Shown here: positions 1-8,688 of the stretch, in pieces
How the letters are laid out: the number at the start of each line of letters is the position of its first letter
How positions within the stretch are numbered: position 1 is the first letter of the stretch
From: Frateuria_A sp051900535
Lineage (GTDB): Bacteria > Pseudomonadota > Gammaproteobacteria > Xanthomonadales > Rhodanobacteraceae
DNA length: 64,000 bases
Reading direction: 5' to 3'
Assembly: GCF_051900535.1 (NCBI RefSeq)
Contig: NZ_JBHZGI010000002.1
Span: forward strand, 62,001 to 126,000
Position numbers and translations under genes: made by a program
Notes under the pieces: generated by a model
Databases searched by the model: none
Seen by the model: the letters and a program-made list of their open reading frames with translations, nothing else
What the model was told of the DNA's origin: nothing

Positions 1-1
1 C

Positions 2-1024
<1,023 letters not shown>

Positions 1025-1037
1025 AGCACCGATCAGC

Positions 1038-1066
1038 TGCGGGAGCCCACAACTGGGTTCCTGCAA
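1038..1066. repeat. REP-like hairpin
   Basis: The short inverted repeat GGAGCCCA...TGGGTTCC lies between the convergent pepQ and cydB. It resembles the GTAG/REP family seen elsewhere in this window (best copy at 60610-60678). Confidence 0.5.
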
Positions 1067-1077
1067 CGGCGGCCGCG

Positions 1078-2088
1078 CTAGTGATAACCCTCGCCCGCCA
1101 GCACCTTGCCGCGGAATACCCGGTACGAATACACGGTGTAGGCCAGCACCGCCGGGATCAGGAACGCCGCGCCGACCAGCACGAAACCCTGTGAGGACGG
1201 GGGCGACGCGGCCTCCCAGATGCTCATGCTCGGCGGCACGATGTTCGGCCACATGCCCACCACCAGGCCGATGAACCCCTGCGCGAAGAAGCACAGCGCC
1301 AGCACGAACGGCTGCACCTCGCGGTTCTTCAACACCGCGCGCCACAACGCGATCGCGTTGAGCACGGTGAGGATCGGCACCGGCGAAAGCCAAAGCATGT
1401 GGGCGCCGGTGAACCAGCGTTCCATCAACTGCGAATCCAGGAATGGCAACCACGCGCTCACCATCAGCATGAAGCCGATCACTGCCAGCATCAGCGGCCG
1501 GGTGAGGTCGAAGGCGATGCGCTGCAGCCGACCGTCGGTCTTGAGGATCAGCCATGTTGCGCCCAGCAGCGCGTAGCCGAACACCACCGCCACGGCCGTC
1601 ATTACCGCGAACGGGCTGAACCAACCGAACGCGCCCTGCACGTACTTGCCGCCGGTCAGCGGCATGCCCTCGACCAGCGCGCCCAGGATCAATCCCTGCG
1701 CGAAGGCCGTCAGCACCGAGCCCACGCTGAAGGCCACGCCCCACAGCCAGCGCGAGCGGTGCGCCTTGAAGCGGAACTCGAACGCCACACCGCGGAAGAT
1801 CAGCGCGATCAGCATCACCAGGATCGGCAGATACAACGCCGAGAGCACCACCGCGTAAGCCTTGGGGAAGGTCGCCATCAGGCCGGCGCCGCCGAGCACC
1901 AGCCAGGTCTCGTTGCCATCCCATATCGGTGCGGCGGTGTTCATCATGTGGTCGCGCTGGTCCTCGTCGTCGGCGAACGGCAACAAAATGCCAAGCCCCA
2001 GCACGAAGCCGTCCAGCAGCACGTACATGATCACGGCGAAGCCGATGATGAAGAACCACACCACCGGGAGCGCGGTTGTCCAGTTCAT
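1078..2088 (-). CDS. cydB: cytochrome bd-type quinol oxidase subunit II
   Basis: This is subunit II of the cytochrome bd terminal oxidase, which passes electrons from quinol to O2 at the inner membrane. The 336-residue product is a multi-pass membrane protein that starts MNWTTALPVVWFFIIGFAVI. It carries the family signatures VLLDGFVLGLGIL, WDGNETWLVLGG and AFPKAYAVVLSALY-type segments (here MATFPKAYAVV). ATG 2088 follows the TGA of cydA (2093-2091) after two bases, so the pair is one cydAB transcript. No small CydX subunit gene is visible downstream, where pepQ converges. Confidence 0.95.
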   Translation of the reverse strand: MNWTTALPVVWFFIIGFAVIMYVLLDGFVLGLGILLPFADDEDQRDHMMNTAAPIWDGNETWLVLGGAGLMATFPKAYAVVLSALYLPILVMLIALIFRGVAFEFRFKAHRSRWLWGVAFSVGSVLTAFAQGLILGALVEGMPLTGGKYVQGAFGWFSPFAVMTAVAVVFGYALLGATWLILKTDGRLQRIAFDLTRPLMLAVIGFMLMVSAWLPFLDSQLMERWFTGAHMLWLSPVPILTVLNAIALWRAVLKNREVQPFVLALCFFAQGFIGLVVGMWPNIVPPSMSIWEAASPPSSQGFVLVGAAFLIPAVLAYTVYSYRVFRGKVLAGEGYH

Positions 2089-2090
2089 CG

Positions 2091-3494
2091 TCAGTCTCCC
2101 ATCGGCTCGTCGGGCGCCGACAACGGGCGCGCCGGCGTGCGGCGGCGGTTGCCGTGCACCGGCGTGGCCGGCTGTTCGCGTTGCGGCGCCGGCAAGGGAC
2201 CGTCACGGAAGAGCTTGAACAGGTACCAGATACCGGCGCCGAAGATGCCCAGGTAGACCACCACGAAAGTAATCAGCGAGGCCAGCACGCTGGACGCCGG
2301 CACGTCCGATGCCGCCTGCGAGGTACGCAGCAGTCCCTGTACCACCCACGGCTGGCGGCCCACCTCGGCCACCCACCATCCGGTGAGCAGCGCGATGAAG
2401 CCGGAGGGAATCATCACTACCCAGGCCCTGAGGTACCAGCGGTCGCGGACCAGGCTGCCGCGCATCCAGCGCCACAGGCCGAGCAACGCCAACGCCAGCA
2501 TCAGCAGGCCCAGGCCCACCATGACCCGGAAGGAGAAGAACGGGATCTTCACCGGCGGGCGCTCGTCGCGCGGGAAGTCCTTCAGGCCCTTGACCTCGCC
2601 ATCCCACGAATGGGTGAGGATCAGGCTGCCCAGGTGCGGCGCTTCCACCGCATAGTGATTGGTTTCGGCCTGCTCGTCCGGCCAGGCGAACAGCGCCAGC
2701 GGCACGCTCTTTGCGGTCTCCCAGCGCGCCTCGATAGCCGCGAGCTTGGCAGGCTGGTACTGGCGCACTTTCAGGCCCGCCATGTCGCCGATGACGATCT
2801 GGATCGGGATCACGATGGCCAGGAACGCCAGCGCCAGCTTGAGCATCACGCCCGCGCGGTCGACGAAGCGGCCCTTGAGCAGATAGACGGCCGACACGCC
2901 GCCGACCACCATCGCGGTGGAGATGAACGCGGCCATTACCATGTGCGGCAAGCGCACCAGGAAGGACGGGTTGAAGATCACCTGCCACCAGTCGGCCGGG
3001 TAGAACACGCCGTCGCGGATCTCGTAGCCGGCCGGCGTCTGCATCCAGCTGTTGGCTGACATGATCCAGAACGAGGACAGCAACGTGCCCAGCGAGACCA
3101 TGCAGGTGGCAAGGAAATGCATGCCGTCGCTGACCTTCTTCCAGCCGAAAAGCATTACGCCAAGGAAGGTCGCTTCCAGAAAGAAGGCGGTCAACACCTC
3201 GTAGTTGAGCAACGGTCCGACCACGTTGCCGGCGACGATCGAGAAACCGGCCCAGTTGGTGCCGAACTGAAAGCTCATCACGATGCCGGAGACCACGCCC
3301 ATGCCGAAGGCGACGGCGAAGATCTTCAGCCAGAAGAAATAGAGGTCTCGCCACAGGTCGGTGCGCTTGACCAACCACACGCCCTCGATGAACGCCAGCC
3401 ACGCCGCCGTGCCGATGGTGAAGGCGGGGAACAGGATGTGGAAGGACATCACCCATGCGAACTGCAGGCGGGACAGGAACTCCGCGGTCGGCAT
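2091..3494 (-). CDS. cydA: cytochrome bd-type quinol oxidase subunit I
   Basis: This is subunit I, which carries the quinol site and haems b558, b595 and d. The 467-residue protein begins MPTAEFLSRLQFAWVMSFHI, with axial His19. Glu99 and Glu107 lie in LLNYEVLTAFFLE, His184 is in LPHMVMAAF, and the GRQPW motif precedes the last haem region. It is about 55 residues shorter than E. coli CydA (522), so the Q-loop is of the short, CioA (cyanide-insensitive oxidase) type. TATAGT at 3529-3524 (minus strand) could be a -10 element. The start is at ATG 3494 after a GGGAGTG Shine-Dalgarno. Confidence 0.95.
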   Translation of the reverse strand: MPTAEFLSRLQFAWVMSFHILFPAFTIGTAAWLAFIEGVWLVKRTDLWRDLYFFWLKIFAVAFGMGVVSGIVMSFQFGTNWAGFSIVAGNVVGPLLNYEVLTAFFLEATFLGVMLFGWKKVSDGMHFLATCMVSLGTLLSSFWIMSANSWMQTPAGYEIRDGVFYPADWWQVIFNPSFLVRLPHMVMAAFISTAMVVGGVSAVYLLKGRFVDRAGVMLKLALAFLAIVIPIQIVIGDMAGLKVRQYQPAKLAAIEARWETAKSVPLALFAWPDEQAETNHYAVEAPHLGSLILTHSWDGEVKGLKDFPRDERPPVKIPFFSFRVMVGLGLLMLALALLGLWRWMRGSLVRDRWYLRAWVVMIPSGFIALLTGWWVAEVGRQPWVVQGLLRTSQAASDVPASSVLASLITFVVVYLGIFGAGIWYLFKLFRDGPLPAPQREQPATPVHGNRRRTPARPLSAPDEPMGD

Positions 3495-3833
3495 GCTTCA
3501 CTCCCGAAGGAAGGGCATCGGCGACTATAGACGTGCATCGCGTGACGGCTGCGGCATCGCGACAGGCTGCCGCGCGGCGCGGCGTCGCAGGCGCGGGATG
3601 CGCAACGCGGGAAGGACGGAGCCGCGTGGGAGATCCTGGCCGCGCGAACCCTCATTCGCCTGCCGGCTCCCTCTCCCTGGAGAGGGGATGCGGACGTGGA
3701 GCCTGGAGGCGTGCGCCTCGAGTTCGCCTCGCGGGCTACGCTCGGCGCGAGCGATCTTCTTCGCTGGGCTTGAGGCCTTCTCCGCCGGGGGCGATGAGAG
3801 GGTCGGTAGTGGAGTGACAGGCACAGGCCCGCT
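3495..3833. other. intergenic region upstream of cydA, downstream of pepP
   Basis: No gene is supported here. The right part (about 3668-3690) holds a CCTCTCC...GGAGAGGGG inverted repeat of a second intergenic repeat type. The cydA promoter must lie next to 3495. No clear FNR or ArcA box was recognised by eye. Confidence 0.5.
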
Positions 3834-5144
3834 TCAGCGCCCGCCCAGCACTCGCGCCAACTCTTCCGGCTCCCTCGGCACCGCCGCGGTCAATACCACG
3901 TTTCCTTCGGCGCTCACCGCCACGTCGTCCTCGATGCGGATGCCGATGCCGCGCCAGCGTTCGGCCACGCCGCGCAGGTCGGGCGGCACGTAGATGCCAG
4001 GTTCCACCGTCACCACCATGCCCGGCTCGAGCAGTCGCGCTTCGCCATCGACGCGGTAGTCGCCCACGTCATGCACATCCAGCCCGAGCCAGTGCCCGGT
4101 CTTGGAAGGGAAGAACGTCTTGTACGCCCCGCTCTCGATCGCCGCGTCAGCCGAACCCTTGAGCAGCCCCAGCGCACACAGGCCCTCGGCAATCACCCGC
4201 ACCGCCGCGTGGTGCGCGGCGTCGAACGGGCGACCGGGTCGCACCTCGTCGATCGCCGCCTGCTGCGCGGCCAGCACCACCTCGTACAACGCGCGCTGTT
4301 CGCGCGTCCAGCGGCCATTGACCGGGAAGGTGCGTGTGATGTCGGAGGCGTAGCAGTCCACCTCTGCACCGGCGTCGATCAGCAGCAGGTCGCCATCCTT
4401 CAGCGGCGCGCGATTGGCCAGGTAATGCATGGTGCAGGCGTTGGCCCCACCGGCGACGATCGGCGGAAACGCCGGCACCGCGCCGCGGCTGCGCATCACC
4501 CGCAGCAGCTCGGCCTCGACCTCGTATTCCAGGCGACCGGGCGACGCGGCGGCCATCGCGGCCACGTGTGCCTCGGCCGCAACGGCCGCGGCCTGGCGCA
4601 TCAGCTTGAGCTCGCCGCGCGACTTGTAGAGCCGAAGGTCATGCAGCAGGTGTCCCAGCGCCACGAACTCCTTCGGCACCACGCCACCGCCACGCAACTG
4701 GCGCAGGCGACGCATCCAGCCGAGCAGCCGCGCGTCGAAATCCGGTTCGCGCCCGAAATGGCAATACACCCGCGCGCGCCCCTCGATCATGCCGGGCAGG
4801 ATGTCGTCGATGTCCTCGATCGGGAAGGCGTCGTCCAACCCGAACACGCTCACCGCGCGCTCGGTGCCGGCCACTTCGCCGTGCCAGCGCTCGTGCGCCG
4901 GGTCACGCTCGCGGCAGAACAGCACCGCCTCGCCGTGCGCGCGCCCGGGCAACAACGCCAGCACGGCGTCCGCCTCCGGAAAGCCCGTGAGGTAATGGAA
5001 ATCCGAATCCTGCCGGTACGGCCAGGCGGCATCGGCATTGCGCATGCGCTCGGGCGCCGCGGCGACCAGCAGCGCGCCATCGGCGCCGGCCATGCGCATC
5101 AGCTGGCGCCGCCGGCGCGCGAATTCGGCGATCGCGATGCTCAA
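3834..5144 (-). CDS. pepP: Xaa-Pro aminopeptidase PepP (aminopeptidase P)
   Basis: This M24B metallopeptidase removes an N-terminal residue that precedes proline. From the proposed TTG start the product is 436 residues (E. coli PepP is 441) and aligns from residue 1 (LSIAIAEFARRRRQL against the E. coli SRQEFQRRRQAL region). Metal ligands are seen in LLIDAGAEVDCYASDITRTF, KTGHWLGLDVHDVG, TVEPGIY and GIRIEDD. The TTG overlaps the TGA of the upstream UPF0149 gene as ATTGA, which indicates translational coupling. The frame continues further upstream, but that part is an Arg-rich shadow of the neighbouring gene. The UPF0149-pepP pairing is as in E. coli ygfB-pepP. Confidence 0.93.
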   Translation of the reverse strand: MSIAIAEFARRRRQLMRMAGADGALLVAAAPERMRNADAAWPYRQDSDFHYLTGFPEADAVLALLPGRAHGEAVLFCRERDPAHERWHGEVAGTERAVSVFGLDDAFPIEDIDDILPGMIEGRARVYCHFGREPDFDARLLGWMRRLRQLRGGGVVPKEFVALGHLLHDLRLYKSRGELKLMRQAAAVAAEAHVAAMAAASPGRLEYEVEAELLRVMRSRGAVPAFPPIVAGGANACTMHYLANRAPLKDGDLLLIDAGAEVDCYASDITRTFPVNGRWTREQRALYEVVLAAQQAAIDEVRPGRPFDAAHHAAVRVIAEGLCALGLLKGSADAAIESGAYKTFFPSKTGHWLGLDVHDVGDYRVDGEARLLEPGMVVTVEPGIYVPPDLRGVAERWRGIGIRIEDDVAVSAEGNVVLTAAVPREPEELARVLGGR

Positions 5145-5707
5145 TGCAGAGTGTCGTTCGCCGGGCGCTGGGCGCTGTGGCACTCGGCGAACAACAACAT
5201 CGCGCCCATGCGCACGAATTCGTGCACCTCGATCAGTGCGTCCTCGTCTTCGCTTTCGTCGCCGAAATCGAAGGCGGAACTGGCGATGGTGGTGAGGTCG
5301 CGCAGGATTTCCTGCGCCTCGTCGGACAACTGCGCGTGCGCGCCGGCGCCGGCGAGGCCAAAGCCGCCGAGGAAGCCGCGGCACCACTCCACCAGCGCGT
5401 CGGCGCGCTCGGTCAGCGGGCGGTCGTCCGCCGGCAGCATCGGCTCGAAGCCAAGTTCAGGATCGGCCAGCTCGCCGCGGGACTGGGTCGCCAGCCGCTC
5501 GAGCAGCGCCTGGTCGTTCGGGGCCGGCACGACCGCCTCGCCCCCCTCCAGTTCCAGCGCCGCCAGCAAGGGCTGCTTGTCCAGCGAGCCACCGCCCGCG
5601 AGGTAACCGCACAACGAGCCGTGCAGTTCGCTGGCGTCCGCGCCGATACGCATCCGCAAGAGCGCAGCGTCCAGGTCTTCGTAGGCGAGCATATCGGTGG
5701 CAGTCAT
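5141..5707 (-). CDS. UPF0149 family protein (YgfB-like)
   Basis: The 188-residue product (MTATDMLAYEDLDAALLRMR...) is an acidic, all-helical protein of the YgfB/YecA UPF0149 family. LHGSLCGYLAGGG near the N terminus and the ALVEWCRGFLGGFGLAG segment are typical. The biochemical role of the family is not firmly established. In many gammaproteobacteria it lies directly upstream of pepP and diverges from zapA, exactly as here. ATG 5707 is preceded by GAGGAGAGCC. A longer frame upstream is antisense to the TIGR02449 gene and was rejected. Confidence 0.9.
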   Translation of the reverse strand: MTATDMLAYEDLDAALLRMRIGADASELHGSLCGYLAGGGSLDKQPLLAALELEGGEAVVPAPNDQALLERLATQSRGELADPELGFEPMLPADDRPLTERADALVEWCRGFLGGFGLAGAGAHAQLSDEAQEILRDLTTIASSAFDFGDESEDEDALIEVHEFVRMGAMLLFAECHSAQRPANDTLH

Positions 5708-5861
5708 GGGGGCTCTCCTCGTGAATCGACCACCAAGTCTAAACTGCCCGGGCCCTGCGGGGATGCCCTGGATGCGACCCGCGCACAAGGCTGCGCCCAA
5801 GGGCTTCCCTACAGCCAAGTGCGGCACCTTTTCCTGCGGAAGGCTTGCTATATTTCACACC
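5708..5861. promoter_or_regulatory. divergent promoter region, UPF0149-pepP / TIGR02449-zapA
   Basis: This 154-bp gap separates two divergent transcription units and must contain both promoters. TTGCTATATTT at about 5846-5856, immediately before the ATG at 5862, is the only AT-rich block and may be part of a -10 element or of the ribosome-binding region. No operator was recognised. Confidence 0.5.
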
Positions 5862-6086
5862 ATGAGCACGCCCGATCCCGCCCAGCAGGAATTGGCCATC
5901 CTGAACCAGCAGCTGGATCGCCTGCTGGACCTCGTGCGCCGACTGCAGGAAGAAAACCGCAGCCTGCGGCACAGCCAGGAACAGCTGGCCAACGAGCGGG
6001 CGGGCCTGATGGCGCGCAACGACCAGGCGCGCAGCCGCGTCGAGGCGATGATCCAACGGTTGAAAGCCCTCGAGAACAACGGCTGA
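5862..6086 (+). CDS. TIGR02449 family coiled-coil protein
   Basis: This is a 74-residue, almost entirely coiled-coil protein (heptads such as LAILNQQLDRLLDLVRRLQEE). It matches the small conserved family found upstream of zapA in many gammaproteobacteria. The family has no established function; the position suggests a role linked to ZapA and division, which is inference. Its TGA overlaps the zapA ATG (ATGA at 6083-6088 region), so the two genes are translationally coupled. It is too short to contain anything but the coiled coil. Confidence 0.88.
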   Translation: MSTPDPAQQELAILNQQLDRLLDLVRRLQEENRSLRHSQEQLANERAGLMARNDQARSRVEAMIQRLKALENNG

Positions 6087-6403
6087 TGAGCAGCACGCCC
6101 CCCTCCGCCTCCGAGCCGGTCGCGCTGCGCCTGCTGGACCGCGAATTCCTGATCGCCTGCGCCCCCGAAGAACGCGAGGGCCTGCTCGAAGCGGCCACCT
6201 TCCTCGACCGCAAGATGCGCGAACTGCGCGCCAACGCCCGCACTCCCGGCTTCGACCGGCTGGCAGTGCTGGCGGCCATCAGCATCACCCATGAATACCT
6301 GGGCCTGCGCAAGCAACACGACGGGGCTGATCGCAGCGTGACTGACGGCCTCGCCGCACTGCGCCGCAAGCTTGAAGCAGCGCTCGACGCACAAGTAAGA
6401 TAG
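6086..6403 (+). CDS. zapA: cell division protein ZapA
   Basis: ZapA binds FtsZ and bundles its filaments in the Z-ring. The 105-residue product shows the ZapA layout: an N-terminal globular part with VALRLLDREFLIACAPEER and LLEAATFLDRKMRELR, then FDRLAVLAAISITHEYL and a C-terminal coiled coil ending KLEAALDAQVR. It follows the TIGR02449 gene with a 1-nt overlap, and 6S RNA and fau follow. This order (zapA, ssrS, 5-FCL gene) is conserved across proteobacteria. Confidence 0.95.
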   Translation: MSSTPPSASEPVALRLLDREFLIACAPEEREGLLEAATFLDRKMRELRANARTPGFDRLAVLAAISITHEYLGLRKQHDGADRSVTDGLAALRRKLEAALDAQVR

Positions 6404-6408
6404 ACCCC

Positions 6409-6600
6409 GGCGTTTTCTGCGGTGTGCGCCAGCACACTCTACATTTGCCTTGTTCCTATATACGGCCCCGGGTCGGCTTCACATGGTTGTTGTGCATGTC
6501 CGCCGCGTGCGGAAAGCCTTGAAGGCCATGTAGCCCTCCCACCTGATCCAAGTGGATCAAGGTCGTTCGGTGGGCAGCGGCATCGCGGTTGACGCCACCC
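6409..6600 (+). ncRNA. ssrS: 6S RNA
   Basis: The segment sits between zapA and fau, where ssrS lies in E. coli and its relatives. The ends pair (GGCGTT at 6409-6414 with GACGCC at 6591-6596) to give a long rod of about 190 nt. The 3' half contains CACCTGATCCAAGTGGATCA, which matches in position and shape the E. coli 6S element with its CACCTTGAACCAAGGGTTCA hairpin. 6S RNA mimics an open promoter and sequesters sigma70 RNA polymerase in stationary phase. The exact ends are estimated from the pairing. Confidence 0.87.
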
Positions 6601-6686
6601 CTTTTCCCCGCCTGGCCGACGTTGATACAACGCCGGCCGGGCGCGAGCGGCGCCGGTCGCGCCGTCTTCCAAGGAGATGCGCGAAC

Positions 6687-7292
6687 GTGGACGCCACCGC
6701 CCAACGCCGCGAACTGCGCCAGCATCTCGCCGCCCGTCGTCGCGCACTGACTCCGACCCAGCGCATCGCCGCCGCTCAGGGCCTGCGGCACAGTCTCGAA
6801 AAGCTCCCCGAATATCACACCGATGCACGAGTGGCTGGCTACTGGGCCTGCGACGGCGAGCTGCCGCTCAATCTGGTGATCCCGCCGCTGGCCGCGCGCG
6901 GCCAGCGCTTTCTGCTGCCCCTGCTGGGCGAAGACCGCGAACTGCGCTTCGCGCCCTGGTCGGCCGGCGAGGACGTGCAACCCAACCGCTATGGCATCCC
7001 CGAACCGGTGGCGCCGCGCGAGTGGTTCGCGCCGTTCCAGCTCGACCTGGTGCTGGTACCTCTGCTTGGCTTCGATCGCCGCGGCCACAGGCTTGGCTAC
7101 GGCGGCGGCTGGTACGACCGCAGCTTTGCCTTCCTGAACGACCAGGCGCGTCCCACCGAGCCGTTGCTGGTCGGCATCGCCTACGATTTCCAGGAGTTGC
7201 CGGCGATCGCGTCCGAGCCGTGGGACGTGCCGCTGGACTACATCGCCACCGACCGCGAGCTGATCGATTGCCATCCGGAAGAAGTGCCGTGA
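6687..7292 (+). CDS. fau: 5-formyltetrahydrofolate cyclo-ligase
   Basis: The enzyme converts 5-formyl-THF to 5,10-methenyl-THF with ATP. The 201-residue product begins at GTG 6687, nine bases after an AAGGAGA Shine-Dalgarno (6671-6677). It shows the family core: RQHLAARRRAL near the N terminus, the YGIPEP motif, LVLVPLLGFDRRGHRLGYGGGWYDR with the nucleotide/folate loop, and a C-terminal FQELPAIASEPWDVPLDYIATD. It follows the 6S RNA, and the two are probably processed from one transcript as in E. coli ssrS-ygfA. Confidence 0.94.
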   Translation: MDATAQRRELRQHLAARRRALTPTQRIAAAQGLRHSLEKLPEYHTDARVAGYWACDGELPLNLVIPPLAARGQRFLLPLLGEDRELRFAPWSAGEDVQPNRYGIPEPVAPREWFAPFQLDLVLVPLLGFDRRGHRLGYGGGWYDRSFAFLNDQARPTEPLLVGIAYDFQELPAIASEPWDVPLDYIATDRELIDCHPEEVP

Positions 7293-7320
7293 TCGCCGCA
7301 TTTGCCGCTCTGGCGTCCCC

Positions 7321-7350
7321 TGCAGGCGCGCACCCTGCGCGCGAGCGCCA
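7321..7350. repeat. REP-like hairpin
   Basis: The core GCGCGCACCCTGCGCGCGAG closely resembles the variant found inside the coding region at 43095-43143 (read on the opposite strand there). It lies between fau and the EVE-domain gene. Confidence 0.55.
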
Positions 7351-7410
7351 TGCGCGGCTCGCCGGTTCACCGGATGCGCTTCTACAACTTTGCTGCGTCC
7401 GGAGATCCCG

Positions 7411-7878
<468 letters not shown>

Positions 7879-7931
7879 CTACCGATCGATGCCTGCTCCG
7901 GGCCGGCGCGCACACTCCGAGGAAAAAATTC

Positions 7932-8567
7932 ATGAGCAACGAAAAGCGTCTGGCTGGCGAGGCCGCCATCCGCTACGTCGAGGATGGCGCCATCGTCGGC
8001 GTCGGCACCGGTTCGACCGTGGCCTACTTCATCGACGCGCTGGCCGGCATCAAGCACCGCATCCATGGTGCGGTGTCCAGTTCGGAGCAGTCGACCGCAC
8101 AGCTGAAACGCCACGGCATTCCAGTTCTCGACCTCAACGCCACCGGCCCGCTCTCGCTGTACGTCGACGGCGCCGACGAGTGCGATCCGCACAAGCGGCT
8201 GATCAAGGGCGGCGGTGCCGCGCTCACGCGCGAGAAAATCATCGCCGAGGCGAGCGCGCAGTTCGTCTGCATCATCGACGCGAGCAAGCGCGTGGACCTG
8301 CTCGGGCGCTTTCCGCTACCGGTCGAGGTCATTCCGATGGCGCGCAGCCTGGTCGGGCGCGAGATCGTCAAGCGCGGCGGCCAGCCGGTGTGGCGCGACG
8401 GCGTGGTCACCGACAACGGCAACTGGGTGATCGACGTGCACGGCTGGCAGATCACCGATCCGGTGGCGCTGGAGGCCGAACTCAACCAGATTCCTGGCGT
8501 GGTCACCGTCGGCCTGTTTGCGCGGCGCCCCGCCGACATCGTGCTGGTGGGCGACAAGGAGATGTGA
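7932..8567 (+). CDS. rpiA: ribose-5-phosphate isomerase A
   Basis: RpiA interconverts ribose-5-phosphate and ribulose-5-phosphate in the pentose phosphate pathway. The 211-residue product has the GVGTGSTVAYFIDAL phosphate-binding start, the substrate segment VDGADECDPHKRLIKGGGAALTREKI (catalytic Asp, Glu and Lys present) and the C-terminal IPGVVTVGLFARRPADIVLVG. ATG 7932 follows GAGGAAAAAATTC. A strong Rho-independent terminator follows at 8652-8682. Confidence 0.97.
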   Translation: MSNEKRLAGEAAIRYVEDGAIVGVGTGSTVAYFIDALAGIKHRIHGAVSSSEQSTAQLKRHGIPVLDLNATGPLSLYVDGADECDPHKRLIKGGGAALTREKIIAEASAQFVCIIDASKRVDLLGRFPLPVEVIPMARSLVGREIVKRGGQPVWRDGVVTDNGNWVIDVHGWQITDPVALEAELNQIPGVVTVGLFARRPADIVLVGDKEM

Positions 8568-8651
8568 CGCCGGAGCTTGGCGCTTTCCCGTTCAAGGGAG
8601 CGCCGGGTGGCCAGGCCGAAAACCGGCCCTGCGCAAACCCATCGCCACGCA

Positions 8652-8682
8652 GGCCCTCCCGTTGAACGGGAGGGCCTTTTCG
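8652..8682 (+). terminator. Rho-independent terminator after rpiA
   Basis: The stem GGCCCTCCCGTT/AACGGGAGGGCC is followed by TTTT on the plus strand. It lies between convergent rpiA and the ClC gene. There is no T-run for the minus strand, so it mainly serves rpiA. Confidence 0.85.
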
Positions 8683-8688
8683 CGATCG

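Noticed and set aside
5145..5387. N-terminal extension of pepP by ~80 residues
   Set aside because: The extension is Arg-rich, overlaps the UPF0149 gene in another frame and has no counterpart in PepP; alignment begins at the TTG at 5144.
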